This document shows positions 44,071-51,810 of a stretch of 60,068 nt of DNA, piece after piece. The first letter of the stretch is position 1, and each line of letters opens with the position of its first letter. This DNA comes from Planctomycetota bacterium (lineage in GTDB: Bacteria > Planctomycetota > SZUA-567 > H5-PLA8): assembly GCA_023150555.1 (NCBI GenBank), contig JAKLKQ010000040.1, positions 1 to 60,068 on the forward strand, written 5' to 3'. The notes below the pieces were generated by a model that saw only the letters and a program-made list of their open reading frames with translations, was not told where the DNA came from and ran no database searches. The position numbers and the translations under genes are program-made.

Positions 44071-45059
44071 GCGGGGCCTTCCGCCGCGGCAGCGTCGGCG
44101 CCATTCGCCGCGGCGCGCTTCGCGCGGCGCTGCACGGCCAGACCGGGGAACATCGCAGGGATCAGGCACAGGCTGCCAAGGAAGACGCCCTGCATGATGG
44201 GCGAACGATCAAACAAGCGGGTACCTTCGGCAATCAGGGCCAGCAGCGTCACGGCGAAGGTGGCGAATGCGCCGAAGCCCACGATCATGAACCAGCCCTT
44301 GAGCATCAGCAGCAGGCGGCGCTTGCCGTCTTCCTCGCCCAGCATCCGCGCGACGGTCCAGCTCCACGTGGCGCCGCCCGCCGCCAGCAGCACCGGCGGG
44401 ACCAGGTACACGACGGTCAGCACGGCGCGCAGCACGCGGTCGTCGGGCAGCGGCGCGCAGGTGACGGCCAGCGTCATCAGCAGGCCCATGAACAGCAGCG
44501 CCAGGAGCAACTCGCCCAGGCGCGTCTGCACCTCGGCCAGCAGCTGGAACACGATGCGCGCCAGCGCGAGCACGACCATCGCGACGAAGAGCCCCGCGAT
44601 GGCGATCATCCAGCCCGCGCGCCCGGCCGCCGGCGAGACGTGGTTGAACAGGAATAGAAGAAATCCGGAGAGCACCGAGGAGAGGAAGCTGCCTGCAAAG
44701 ATTCCGTTCGTAATGGGTCCCGGGGAACCAAAGACCCCACGCGCGAAGAAGAAGAAAACGGTTGCATTGCCGCTGACGAAAAACGTCGTCGTAGTGACTG
44801 AAAGGGAGCCGACCGGGACGCTGAACATCGCGGCCAGGCAGAGGAACCAGAGGATCCAGGCGACGGTGACGGCGCGCAGCACCCCGGCTAGGCGCGCGCC
44901 CCACTTCGACTCTTCCGCTCGGGCAGCGGGGACCGGCGCTTTCGCGCGCGCGGACGCGGCCACGCCCAGGCCTTTGGGCAGGATGATCGTCTCGTCGCTG
45001 AGGTTCCTGGCGTCGCGTTCGCCGGGGCGATCGGGGTTCGCGGTTCGATCTTCTTCCAT
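44067..45059 (-). CDS. Polytopic membrane protein, first of a tandem paralogous pair
   Basis: 330 aa from ATG 45059. A hydrophilic N-terminus of about 60 residues (Asp/Glu/Arg-rich, then Ala-rich) precedes about eight helices (VAWILWFLCLAAMFSV, AIAGLFVAMVVLALARIVF, LLALLFMGLLMTLAV, VYLVPPVLLAAGG). It shares EVQTRLGELLL, a WSW segment (ATWSWTVARMLGEE; the paralogue has SAWSWSLAKELGEE) and the RRAKRAAA end with the downstream gene. No classical ribosome site is visible, and a leaderless or weak start is possible. Function is unknown; the extra N-terminal region distinguishes it from its paralogue. Confidence 0.75.
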   Translation of the reverse strand: MEEDRTANPDRPGERDARNLSDETIILPKGLGVAASARAKAPVPAARAEESKWGARLAGVLRAVTVAWILWFLCLAAMFSVPVGSLSVTTTTFFVSGNATVFFFFARGVFGSPGPITNGIFAGSFLSSVLSGFLLFLFNHVSPAAGRAGWMIAIAGLFVAMVVLALARIVFQLLAEVQTRLGELLLALLFMGLLMTLAVTCAPLPDDRVLRAVLTVVYLVPPVLLAAGGATWSWTVARMLGEEDGKRRLLLMLKGWFMIVGFGAFATFAVTLLALIAEGTRLFDRSPIMQGVFLGSLCLIPAMFPGLAVQRRAKRAAANGADAAAAEGPA

Positions 45060-45130
45060 GTGGAAAAGGATAGCGAGGCGCGGGGCGGGGGGCCAGGGGG
45101 CGGGGTTCGACTGCGAGGAACGAAATTCAC

Positions 45131-45155
45131 CTCAGAGGACACAGAGATCACAGAG
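45131..45155 (-). repeat. CTCTGTG-type dispersed repeat, copy 2
   Basis: On the minus strand it reads CTCTGTGATCTCTGTG and then TCCTCTGAG. It is in the gap between the membrane-protein gene and the YHS-type gene. Confidence 0.5.
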
Positions 45156-45235
45156 CCCGGCAATTCACGTATCGGATCTCCGGCAGTCTGGGAGTTTAAG
45201 CTGACCGCCGATAGCCGACAGCCGAAGGCTGCCCT

Positions 45236-45754
45236 TCACTCGCCCATCATGTCCCCGCCCATCATCTCGCCGCCTTCGGTCTTCTCGGCCTTCTCCGTCT
45301 TGGCCGCCTGCTCCGCGGCATCGGTCTTCGCGACCTTTTCGCCGGCGGCTTCGGTCTTGGCTTCCTTCTCGGGCGGCATCTTCTTCGGCTCGCCTTCCTT
45401 CTTGGCGCCCGCCGCACCCGCAATGAACTTGTTCGAGTCGGCTTCGAAGGCCTTCTTGCAATCGCGCGTCGCGAAGTGGTAGGCCTTCTCGCCGACGGTT
45501 ACGCGGTAGATGAGCTTGTGCTCGTTCTTGCAGACCGGGCAAAGGCCCGCGGCTTCGGCCTCGTCGGCGTTCATGGCCTTGGGGTCCTTCTTGGCGGGCT
45601 GCTCGCCCTTCTCGGCCTTGGCTCCTTCGCCGGACTTTGCCTCCTTATTAGGGTCGGCGGCGGTCTTGCCCTCGGCGGCCCCCGCGGCGGAGGTGCTCAG
45701 GACCACGGCGGCCAAGGGCAGGGCCAGGACGGGCAAAGTGGATCGCTGTATCAT
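45236..45754 (-). CDS. Exported YHS/TRASH-like small protein
   Basis: 172 aa from ATG 45754, with GAGG upstream. The signal peptide is LPVLALPLAAVVLSTSAAGA. A Lys/Glu/Ala-rich linker leads to a compact Cys motif: GLCPVCKNEH (a CxxC pair), VTVGEKAYHFATRDCKKAFEAD. The pattern 'Y-x-F-x-x-x-x-C-x-x-x-F' is that of YHS/TRASH domains, which bind metal ions such as copper or heavy metals. The tail is again Lys/Glu-rich and ends in GGEMMGGDMMGE, a Met-rich stretch that could also bind copper. It is likely a periplasmic metal-binding protein. No metal transporter adjoins it. Confidence 0.75.
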   Translation of the reverse strand: MIQRSTLPVLALPLAAVVLSTSAAGAAEGKTAADPNKEAKSGEGAKAEKGEQPAKKDPKAMNADEAEAAGLCPVCKNEHKLIYRVTVGEKAYHFATRDCKKAFEADSNKFIAGAAGAKKEGEPKKMPPEKEAKTEAAGEKVAKTDAAEQAAKTEKAEKTEGGEMMGGDMMGE

Positions 45755-45928
45755 GTTCGGGTCCTCGAATTGTGTAAGTCGGGAATTCCCCATACCCTAC
45801 CAGGGAGACGGCCGATAGAGAAGATATGCTGAGGAAATCCAGGGGCTGTTTCGATTGGGCTTGAAGTGCCCATGTGAATGGCCTAAAGTGTTATTCGGAC
45901 ACCGGTTCGGGGTGTGGCGGGAGACGGC

Positions 45929-46837
45929 ATGACCCAGAGTTTCAAACCAGGCGAGCGGCGATGGAACATGCCGCGTGCCCTGCTCATTGTGCTTTTCGTG
46001 CTCCTGGTCTCGCCGGCCAGCGTGGCCGAGGACGAGGCTCTGACGGTCGACGCCGGTCCGGACCTGTTCCTGTTTGGCGGCGGCGGCCCGGTCTCGACGG
46101 ACCTGGTGGCGGTGCTGAACCAGGATCCGTCGTTCGTCGAGTTCCTCTGGTTCCGGGTCGACGGTCCGGGGCTGATCACGTTCACGCCCGACGACGAGGA
46201 CCACACGCTGGCGACGTTCCCGGTGCCGGGCACCTATACGGTGCGGGTGCGGGCGAAGAAGAGCGACACCGAGATCGTCTTCGACGACGTGATCGTCATC
46301 GTCGGGCCGCTTCTGGTGCAGACCCAGGTTTCGCGTTCGGCATTCAAGGCCTTCGGCGCGGGCTCCACGCGCAGCAGCCTGAGTTTCAAGATGTTCGGCC
46401 TCGACGGGGGCGACAACCGGCTGGACCTGCAGCCGGGCGACCGGATGTCGATCACCTTCGACGCCGTGGAAGTGGGGCGGCTGGGCATTCCTCAGGACCC
46501 CGACGACGACTTCCTGACCATGGACTTCTACCTGCGCGCGCGGCCCACCAACGAGAAGACCGGCGGTACTTTCGACGCGGTGCTGAACAGCACGTTCAAG
46601 CGCGTCAAGCTGCGCTACAAACCCACCTTCTTTGGGGAACTCAGTTTCAAGGCCAGCGGCGGCGACTTCGACAGCAGCCTGGTGCCGGGCGCGACGGCGA
46701 CGCCCACGCCGATCATCATCAGCCTGGTGATGCTGCGCAGCGTCTCGGGCGCTCCGCTACAGATCAGCTACGAGAACGAGGTCGGCATGGTCGTCGCCGA
46801 CCGCAACGGCGTCCTGCGCGGCACGCACAAACCTTGA
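45929..46837 (+). CDS. Exported PKD-like protein with the shared C-terminal module
   Basis: 302 aa from ATG 45929, with GGGAG upstream; GTG 45914 and ATG 45968 are alternatives. The signal peptide is ALLIVLFVLLVSPASVAE. Residues 35-125 look like a PKD/Ig-type domain (FLWFRVDGPGLITFTPDDED, PGTYTVRVRAKKSD). The remainder (about 130-302) resembles the C-terminal module of the two large exported proteins at 10-13 kb and 19-22.8 kb: an initial RSAFKAFGAGS strand, a segment ending in an Asp/Gly turn, and alternating beta-strands with SLSFKMFG and GELSFKASGG. It is probably secreted or surface-attached. A hairpin follows directly. Confidence 0.72.
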   Translation: MTQSFKPGERRWNMPRALLIVLFVLLVSPASVAEDEALTVDAGPDLFLFGGGGPVSTDLVAVLNQDPSFVEFLWFRVDGPGLITFTPDDEDHTLATFPVPGTYTVRVRAKKSDTEIVFDDVIVIVGPLLVQTQVSRSAFKAFGAGSTRSSLSFKMFGLDGGDNRLDLQPGDRMSITFDAVEVGRLGIPQDPDDDFLTMDFYLRARPTNEKTGGTFDAVLNSTFKRVKLRYKPTFFGELSFKASGGDFDSSLVPGATATPTPIIISLVMLRSVSGAPLQISYENEVGMVVADRNGVLRGTHKP

Positions 46838-46838
46838 A

Positions 46839-46857
46839 CGCCGGCTGAAAGCCGGCG
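46839..46857 (+). terminator. Short GC hairpin after the PKD-like gene
   Basis: CGCCGGCT, loop GAA, then AGCCGGCG, beginning one base after the stop codon. There is no T-run. Confidence 0.45.
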
Positions 46858-46973
46858 GTAAACTGCAGACGGCAAGAACCAAGAACCAAACAAACTGCAA
46901 AAGGCAAAACAAAGACGGCGCAAAATTACCGGAACAGCAGCTCTGCGTATTAGATGGCGCGACGATTCAGACA

Positions 46974-47354
46974 ATGAACGAGAAGCCCATGCGGCCCTGG
47001 TTTCAATACCACCTTAGCACCTGCGTGGTCATTACCCTGGCATTGGGGGCCATAATTGGCGTAAACGTGGCAACCGAATCGGAAACCCTTGTCGCTGAAA
47101 CTTCATCCGGAGCGTACGTTTATACTTACCATTCCTACGGATGGCCTCGCCAAGTGTACTATAGTTATTCTTTTCCCGGCGATGCACCTCCGCAATATGA
47201 GATTTTTTCAGAGTTCTTTGCACCTCATTGGGTTTGGAATGGCCTCCTTTACAATAATACTTTTGCAGGCGTGCCATTCCTGCTCGTCTTCGGAGTCGTG
47301 CGCATGGCAAAGAGCAGGATGAACAGAATGAAAGCAGATGCGCTGGTGGATTAA
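46974..47354 (+). CDS. Small WFQYHLSTC-family membrane protein
   Basis: 126 aa. It is the second complete member of the family seen at 39.4 and 51.8 kb. The start MNEKPMRPWFQYHLSTCVV leads into a first helix (ITLALGAIIGVNVA). The extracytoplasmic loop carries SYGWPRQVYYSYS, with the conserved GWP motif of all three copies. The second helix (AGVPFLLVFGVV) is shorter, and the basic end is MAKSRMNRM instead of a poly-Arg run. Base composition is less GC-rich than neighbouring genes. It stands alone between a hairpin and the dispersed CTCTGTG repeat. Function is unknown. Confidence 0.7.
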   Translation: MNEKPMRPWFQYHLSTCVVITLALGAIIGVNVATESETLVAETSSGAYVYTYHSYGWPRQVYYSYSFPGDAPPQYEIFSEFFAPHWVWNGLLYNNTFAGVPFLLVFGVVRMAKSRMNRMKADALVD

Positions 47355-47416
47355 ACCATCCGGACCTGCAACAACCATCACAACAAAAAACGGCGAACCC
47401 GTTTCCGGATCTGCCG

Positions 47417-47446
47417 CTCTCTGTATGCTCTGTGATCTCTGTGGCT
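47417..47446 (-). repeat. CTCTGTG-type dispersed repeat, copy 3
   Basis: GCTCTGTGATCTCTGTGGCT, with a degenerate CTCTGTA word just before it. It lies between the small membrane gene and the oxidoreductase stop. The orientation is given on the plus-strand reading; its coding strand, if any, is unknown. Confidence 0.5.
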
Positions 47447-47453
47447 AAAACCG

Positions 47454-48479
47454 TTAGAGCTCAGCCAACTTCACTTCGCGCTTTTCCTGCGCGCTCTTCA
47501 CTGCGGCGAAGACCATCGCCATTGATTTGAGGTTGTCCTCGGCGCTGCATTCGGGCTGGCGGTTCTGCTTGCGCGCGCTGACGAACTCGGCCAGCACCGG
47601 GTTGAGCTTCGCTTCGGGGCCCTGGGGCTCGTCGAGCGGCAGCTCGGTGCGGATCTTCTCGCCCTTACCGTTGGGCTCGACGCGGTGCGACCAGGTGTGG
47701 AAGGCCTTTGCCTCTTCCCACGTCAGCGAACCCTTGTCGCCCTCGATGCGCCATTCGCCGTTGTAGGTCGTGCGCTTGCCCAGCGCGCAGCCCATCGCGC
47801 GGTGCACGGCGATCAGGCCGTTGGCAAAGCGGAAGACCGCCACGTGCGAGGCGTCGCCCTTGTGCCAGCCCCACGGCAGGTTCCACGTCACCGTCTGCAC
47901 GCTGACCGGATCGGCGCCGAGCACGTAGCGCATCATGTCGAAGTGGTGGATGCCCATGTCGGTCAGGAACATGTACGGCTGCGTGACGTAGTGGCTGCCC
48001 GGAAGGTCGGCCCACGGCACGAAGAACTGGATATCCAGCTGCGACGGGGTGCCGATGATCCCTTCCTTCAGCAGGCGGTGCGTGGTGCGGGGCAGCGCGT
48101 TGAAGCGGTAATTCTGCGTGATCATGTGCTTGCGCTTGGCGCGCTTGCCGGCCTCGACGATGCGCTTCACCGCCGCGAAGTCGTCGCTGAGGGGCTTTTC
48201 GCCCAGCACGTCCAGGCCGTTCTCGAAGGCCGTGAGCGCGATCTTTTCGTGCACCGCCGGCGGCGTGACGTCGACGACGAAGTCCGCCTTCCCCTTCTTC
48301 AGCGCAGCACTGAGGTCGTCGTGGAGCAGTTTCGCGTCGACGCCCCACTCCTTGACCGCGCGCTCCTTGTTCGCGGCGGAGGGTTCCACGCACGCCACGA
48401 CCTCCACGTCGGGGTGTTCGCGGCAGGCGTTCCACCACGTCTTCCCGCGCCCGCCCAGTCCGACCAGAATCGCTTTCAT
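47454..48479 (-). CDS. Gfo/Idh/MocA-family oxidoreductase
   Basis: 341 aa, with ATAAAGGAG upstream. The Rossmann start is ILVGLGGRGKTWWNACREH. The cofactor and catalytic Lys motif is VLGEKPLSDDF, and the second-domain motif is MGIHHFDMMRYVLG with catalytic His and Asp. It is an NAD(P)-dependent sugar, inositol or sugar-acid dehydrogenase, cytosolic. It follows the TIM-barrel isomerase gene by 54 bases on the same strand, and both are divergent from an AraC regulator. This is a typical arrangement for catabolism of an uncommon sugar. The substrate cannot be read from the sequence. Confidence 0.92.
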   Translation of the reverse strand: MKAILVGLGGRGKTWWNACREHPDVEVVACVEPSAANKERAVKEWGVDAKLLHDDLSAALKKGKADFVVDVTPPAVHEKIALTAFENGLDVLGEKPLSDDFAAVKRIVEAGKRAKRKHMITQNYRFNALPRTTHRLLKEGIIGTPSQLDIQFFVPWADLPGSHYVTQPYMFLTDMGIHHFDMMRYVLGADPVSVQTVTWNLPWGWHKGDASHVAVFRFANGLIAVHRAMGCALGKRTTYNGEWRIEGDKGSLTWEEAKAFHTWSHRVEPNGKGEKIRTELPLDEPQGPEAKLNPVLAEFVSARKQNRQPECSAEDNLKSMAMVFAAVKSAQEKREVKLAEL

Positions 48480-48533
48480 CGCACCGCTCCTTTATTGTGG
48501 CTGAATCCTGGCGCCTGAATCCTGTGCCCTATC

Positions 48534-49355
48534 TTAGAAATCGTCGCACGCCGCGTACGCGTCGATCAGCGCGCGCTCGCCGTCGGCGCCGCTGCGCGAG
48601 AGCCCGTGCTCCATGCCCACCACGCCGGCGTAGCCCTTGCCGTGCAGGTGCTTGAAGACGTTGCGGTAGTTGATCTCGCCGGTGGTCGGTTCCTTGCGCC
48701 CCGGCGTGTCGCCGACCTGGATGTACGCGATCTCGCTCCACGCGGCGTCCAGGTTCGGGATCAGGTTGCCTTCGGTGATCTGCTGGTGGTAGACGTCGAA
48801 GAGGATCTTGCACGACGGGTGATTGACGGCCTTGCAGATCAGGTACGCCTGCGGGGCCTCGGCCAGGAAGACGCGCGGGTGGTTGATCAGCCGATTGAGC
48901 GGCTCAAGGACCATCACGAGGCCGGACTTTTCGCAGATGGAGCAGCAGCGCTTGAGCAGCTCGATGCAGTTCGCCGTCTGGTAATCCCACGCCAGCTTCA
49001 GATCGAAGACGCCCGGCACGACCGTGCACCACTTCGCGTTGACGCGCTTGGCCAGTTCGACGGCGTCGCGCATGTCCGAGAGGATCTGTTCGCGCGCGGC
49101 CGCGTCGGTGCCGGCGAAGGTCACGTCCTGGAAGGTGGCGGTCGCGACGAAGACGCCCATCGTCATCTTCAGCCGCGCCATCTCGGCGGCGATCTTTTCC
49201 TGCAGCGCGCCCTCGCGCTTCTTCATGCCGTTGTCCTCCCAGGCGGTGAAGCCCTGGTCGGCGGCGAACTTGAGCTGGTCGATGGGGTCCTTCCCCGCGC
49301 TGGTTTCGAACATGCCGAAGTGCGGGGCGTATTTGAGCCGGAAGCTGCGGGCCAC
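48534..49355 (-). CDS. Xylose-isomerase-like TIM-barrel protein, hydroxypyruvate-isomerase type
   Basis: 273 aa, GTG start at 49355 after AAAGGAG. It is an AP-endonuclease-2/xylose-isomerase-like barrel: a glutamate in VMVLEPLN, the metal-binding ILFDVYHQQITEGNLI, then IQVGDTPGRKEPTTGEINY, and a final glutamate near VGMEHG. The DVYHQQ and QVGDTPGR motifs match hydroxypyruvate isomerase (Hyi/OtnI-like) enzymes. It interconverts keto and aldehyde forms of a small sugar or sugar acid, metal-dependent and cytosolic. It is the first gene of an operon with the Gfo/Idh oxidoreductase, divergent from the AraC regulator, which probably controls it. Confidence 0.88.
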   Translation of the reverse strand: MARSFRLKYAPHFGMFETSAGKDPIDQLKFAADQGFTAWEDNGMKKREGALQEKIAAEMARLKMTMGVFVATATFQDVTFAGTDAAAREQILSDMRDAVELAKRVNAKWCTVVPGVFDLKLAWDYQTANCIELLKRCCSICEKSGLVMVLEPLNRLINHPRVFLAEAPQAYLICKAVNHPSCKILFDVYHQQITEGNLIPNLDAAWSEIAYIQVGDTPGRKEPTTGEINYRNVFKHLHGKGYAGVVGMEHGLSRSGADGERALIDAYAACDDF

Positions 49356-49384
49356 GGGTCGCTCCTTTGCGGATGCCGAATTGT

Positions 49385-49471
49385 CGAAATGTGATCCTTT
49401 GTTGCCTATATACCCTTTAAAATACTATAGTTACAGGATGCAATCTGTGACTTATGATGTACAATTTGTGA
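49385..49471 (+). promoter_or_regulatory. Direct repeats upstream of the AraC-type gene
   Basis: CAATCTGTGA (49441-49450) and CAATTTGTGA (49462-49471) are direct repeats exactly 21 bases apart, two helical turns. A weaker copy, CGAAATGTGA, is at 49385-49394. They fill the 117-base divergent region between the regulator and the isomerase gene. AraC proteins usually bind such direct repeats, so autoregulation and control of the divergent operon are likely. Confidence 0.55.
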
Positions 49472-49472
49472 T

Positions 49473-50321
49473 ATGCCCCCAGCCACCCCGCTAAAACCCG
49501 GCTTGTTTTGGGCTGTCGGCAGCTTCGACCACCGCCAGGTCGTCGAGCCCAACGGGCGCTGGTGGATCGAGAACACGCGCCGCGCCAACGACGGTTCGGT
49601 GATCCTGCAGTACGCGTTGGAGGGGCGCATGGTCTTTCGTGACGGCAGCGGTTCGCGGGACGTGCCCGCCGGCTGGATGGCGATGTTCGCGTTCGGCGAA
49701 GAGAGCGCCTACGGGCTGCCGGCGAGTTACGGCGAGCCGTTCGTCACCGAGTGGATGCAGCTGCGCGGCGCGGGCCTGCGCGAGCACATCGACGAGTTGC
49801 GGCGGCGTTTCGGTTCGGTCGTCTACATCGGGCACAACAACCCGCTGCGGCGCATGCGCCGGCGCCTCTGCGACGCCGCGCGCCCCCGCAGCGTGCCGGC
49901 CTGGGCCGCCGCCGCGAACGACGTCCACGCCTTCGTCATGCGCCTGTACATGCACCTGGAAGCGCGGCACGCGAAGGAGCGTCCGCCGGTGGCGCGCGCG
50001 ATCGACGAGCTGCTGCGGCAGCCCGAGCAATCGTGGTCCATAAAGGAAGTCGCCGCGCGGCAGGGCTGCTCGCGGGAGCACCTCGCGCGGGTCTTCCGCG
50101 AACGCCACGGCGTCTCGCCCGCGGCGTACCTGGTGCGCGCGCGGCTCGCGAAGGCGCTGGAACTGCTGCGCGAGACGACGCTGCCGCTGCCGCTGGTCGT
50201 CGAACAGTCGGGCTTCGCGAACAAGCACACGCTGGCGCGGTGGGTGAAGGCGCAGACGGGCCTGCCGCCCGGCGCGTACCGCGAACGCGCGCAGAACCCC
50301 GGCCAACCCCCGGCGCCGTAA
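49473..50321 (+). CDS. AraC-family transcriptional regulator
   Basis: 282 aa. The N-terminal sensory beta-barrel (SVILQYALEGRMVFRDGSGS, VPAGWMAMFAFGE) is followed by a helical linker and two helix-turn-helix motifs: WSIKEVAARQGCSREHLARVF and LPLPLVVEQSGFANKHTLAR, ending with GLPPGAYRERA. The cupin-like domain probably binds a sugar ligand. The start codon lies one base after a 10-base direct-repeat half-site, and there is no ribosome site, so the transcript may be leaderless or the repressor may block its own start. It is divergent from the isomerase-oxidoreductase operon, its likely target. A CGATTTTCGCAAAATCG hairpin lies just after the gene. Confidence 0.9.
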   Translation: MPPATPLKPGLFWAVGSFDHRQVVEPNGRWWIENTRRANDGSVILQYALEGRMVFRDGSGSRDVPAGWMAMFAFGEESAYGLPASYGEPFVTEWMQLRGAGLREHIDELRRRFGSVVYIGHNNPLRRMRRRLCDAARPRSVPAWAAAANDVHAFVMRLYMHLEARHAKERPPVARAIDELLRQPEQSWSIKEVAARQGCSREHLARVFRERHGVSPAAYLVRARLAKALELLRETTLPLPLVVEQSGFANKHTLARWVKAQTGLPPGAYRERAQNPGQPPAP

Positions 50322-50329
50322 GGCGTTGC

Positions 50330-50346
50330 ACGATTTTCGCAAAATC
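50330..50346 (+). terminator. Short hairpin after the AraC-type gene
   Basis: CGATTTT, loop CGC, then AAAATCG, starting 9 bases after the stop. The stem is AT-rich and short, with no T-run, so it is a weak terminator candidate. Confidence 0.35.
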
Positions 50347-50393
50347 GCGAGTCGTACGTTGCCAAGCGCCCGGGGCGAAATACCATTTTTCGG

Positions 50394-51509
50394 ATGCCCC
50401 CGGAAGAACCTCCCGGACGACACGAGCGCGTGGTGGCGGGCGTGGAGATCGAGAGCTACACGATCTCGCTCCCCGAGTACGATATCACGCGCGAGCTGGC
50501 TTTCCCGCGCAAGGGCGTGGGCGAGCGCGGGGAGCACTTTCGCCGCGATTGGAGCATCGGCACCGAGTACAATAGCCGGCCGTTCAAGACCATTCGCGAG
50601 GGGCTGTTCCTGGTCAAGGCTGGCCTGCGCAAGTACAGCCACCACCACTACCGCAGCAAGAACGACTCGCAGAGGGGCAAGCAGCTGCTGCTCGTCGGCG
50701 GCTGGCGCGACCGCTTCGCCGGCGCGCACATCCATCTTTCGATCGCCGGCCAGACGCTCGACAAGGCCGACGCTCTGCACCTGGCCGGGCACATCCACGA
50801 CCACATCCCGTTCCTGATCGCGATGGGCGCCAACAGCCCCGTCTGGGCCGAGGAACTGACCAATCTCGCCAGCAACCGCATCGTGAAGGCAAGCAAGATC
50901 TACTTCAAGCCGATCCGGCGCAGCGAACTGACCATGCGCAGCATGGACGAGATGCTCTTCAACCGCAGCCGCGTGACCAAGCCGCCGACGCTGGAAGTGC
51001 GCGTGCTGGACGCGAACGTGCCCGAATACTTGCTCGCGGCGGTGTGCGTGGTGAAGGCCGTGGCGCTGGCCTGGCTGGCGGGCAAGAAGTCGGAGCAGCG
51101 CATCCCGCACGCGGCCTACCTGCGCGCGCGCAACGCAGCGGCCGAACGCGGCATGCGCGCGACGCTGGACTGGAACGGCAGCGCCATCCCGGCGACGAAG
51201 TACCTGGACCGCTTCCTGTGGACCTACCGCGAAGAGCTGGACATGATGGACATCCCGCACGACCTGTGGACCGTCTTCAAGCTGCTCAAGCGCGGCTGGA
51301 ACGGCAGCGCGCTGCTGCAGGCCGCGGCGCGCGCGGCCTACAACGAACACCCGCAGACGTGGCAGCGGCGCTTCGCCAAGCGCTACGTGAAGGCGCTCGA
51401 CGCGCTGCTGGCGGGCAACTCGATCCTCGACTTCACGCGGCACCTGGACGTCGAGACCCCGGACCTCGAAAACGTCTGGCTCGGCCGCCGAAACCTGAAG
51501 CTCGTGTAG
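50394..51509 (+). CDS. Carboxylate-amine ligase of the glutamate-cysteine-ligase fold
   Basis: 371 aa. RVVAGVEIESYTISLPEYD at residues 12-30 fits the GCS2/YbdK-type ATP- and substrate-binding start (G-E/IE). SIGTEYNSRPFKTI is the second acidic motif. AGAHIHLSIAGQTLDKAD gives the His motif, followed by IPFLIAMGANSPVW (family: 'llAlsANSPf'), and LEVRVLDANVP matches the 'EiRvcDa' strand. It joins a carboxylate to an amine using ATP, cytosolic. The true product is unknown; YbdK-type enzymes make gamma-glutamyl compounds with weak glutathione-type activity. ATG 50394 lacks a clear ribosome site. It lies between the AraC regulator and a palindrome-rich region with no functional partner visible. Confidence 0.75.
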   Translation: MPPEEPPGRHERVVAGVEIESYTISLPEYDITRELAFPRKGVGERGEHFRRDWSIGTEYNSRPFKTIREGLFLVKAGLRKYSHHHYRSKNDSQRGKQLLLVGGWRDRFAGAHIHLSIAGQTLDKADALHLAGHIHDHIPFLIAMGANSPVWAEELTNLASNRIVKASKIYFKPIRRSELTMRSMDEMLFNRSRVTKPPTLEVRVLDANVPEYLLAAVCVVKAVALAWLAGKKSEQRIPHAAYLRARNAAAERGMRATLDWNGSAIPATKYLDRFLWTYREELDMMDIPHDLWTVFKLLKRGWNGSALLQAAARAAYNEHPQTWQRRFAKRYVKALDALLAGNSILDFTRHLDVETPDLENVWLGRRNLKLV

Positions 51510-51584
51510 CGTAGGATTAATTTAACCGCATAGAACGGCTCATTTTTATCCTGAGGTGCGGGAGCGCGACGCCCTATCCTTAGA

Positions 51585-51601
51585 GAGCGCCGTAGGCGCG
51601 A
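51585..51601 (+). repeat. 17-bp inverted repeat, left copy
   Basis: GAGCGCCGTAGGCGCGA. Its exact reverse complement stands at 52274-52290, on the other side of the small membrane-protein gene. Confidence 0.75.
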
Positions 51602-51611
51602 CTGGAAATAG

Positions 51612-51631
51612 CCCAGCGTTTTAACGCTGGG
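51612..51631. repeat. Palindrome 1 (CCCAGCGTT arms)
   Basis: CCCAGCGTT, loop TT, AACGCTGGG. A perfect 9-bp stem. Confidence 0.8.
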
Positions 51632-51657
51632 TTTCCGCGGAGGATTGGATTGCCCGC

Positions 51658-51708
51658 CCCGTAGGGACGGTTGAAGCCGGCCAGCGATTCTTCAGCCGTC
51701 CCTACGGG
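51658..51708. repeat. Palindrome 2 (19-bp arms)
   Basis: CCCGTAGGGACGGTTGAAG (51658-51676) faces its complement at 51690-51708 with one wobble position and a 13-base loop. It is a large hairpin without a following T-run. Confidence 0.8.
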
Positions 51709-51737
51709 ACTTGGCGCGTTTATAGGCGCGACGGATT

Positions 51738-51757
51738 CCCAGCGCTGAAGCGCTGGG
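51738..51757. repeat. Palindrome 3 (CCCAGCGCT arms)
   Basis: CCCAGCGCT, loop GA, AGCGCTGGG. On the plus strand CTATTTT follows, so it could also terminate transcription. Confidence 0.75.
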
Positions 51758-51768
51758 CTATTTTCACG

Positions 51769-51785
51769 GCGTCCCTACGGGACGC
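51769..51785. repeat. Palindrome 4 (GCGTCCC arms)
   Basis: GCGTCCC, TAC, GGGACGC. It shares the GTCCCTACGGGAC core with the right arm of palindrome 2. Confidence 0.75.
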
Positions 51786-51810
51786 GTTGGGAGTTAACGT
51801 CGGAAGGAAG

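Larger units (their letters stand above)
51510..51810. other. 301-base palindrome-rich intergenic region
   Basis: No gene is supported. Four inverted repeats and a 17-base element, listed separately, occupy about half of it. Two of them contain CCCAGCG and two contain GTAGGGACG or its complement, so the region looks like a mosaic of repeated palindromic units. Confidence 0.6.
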
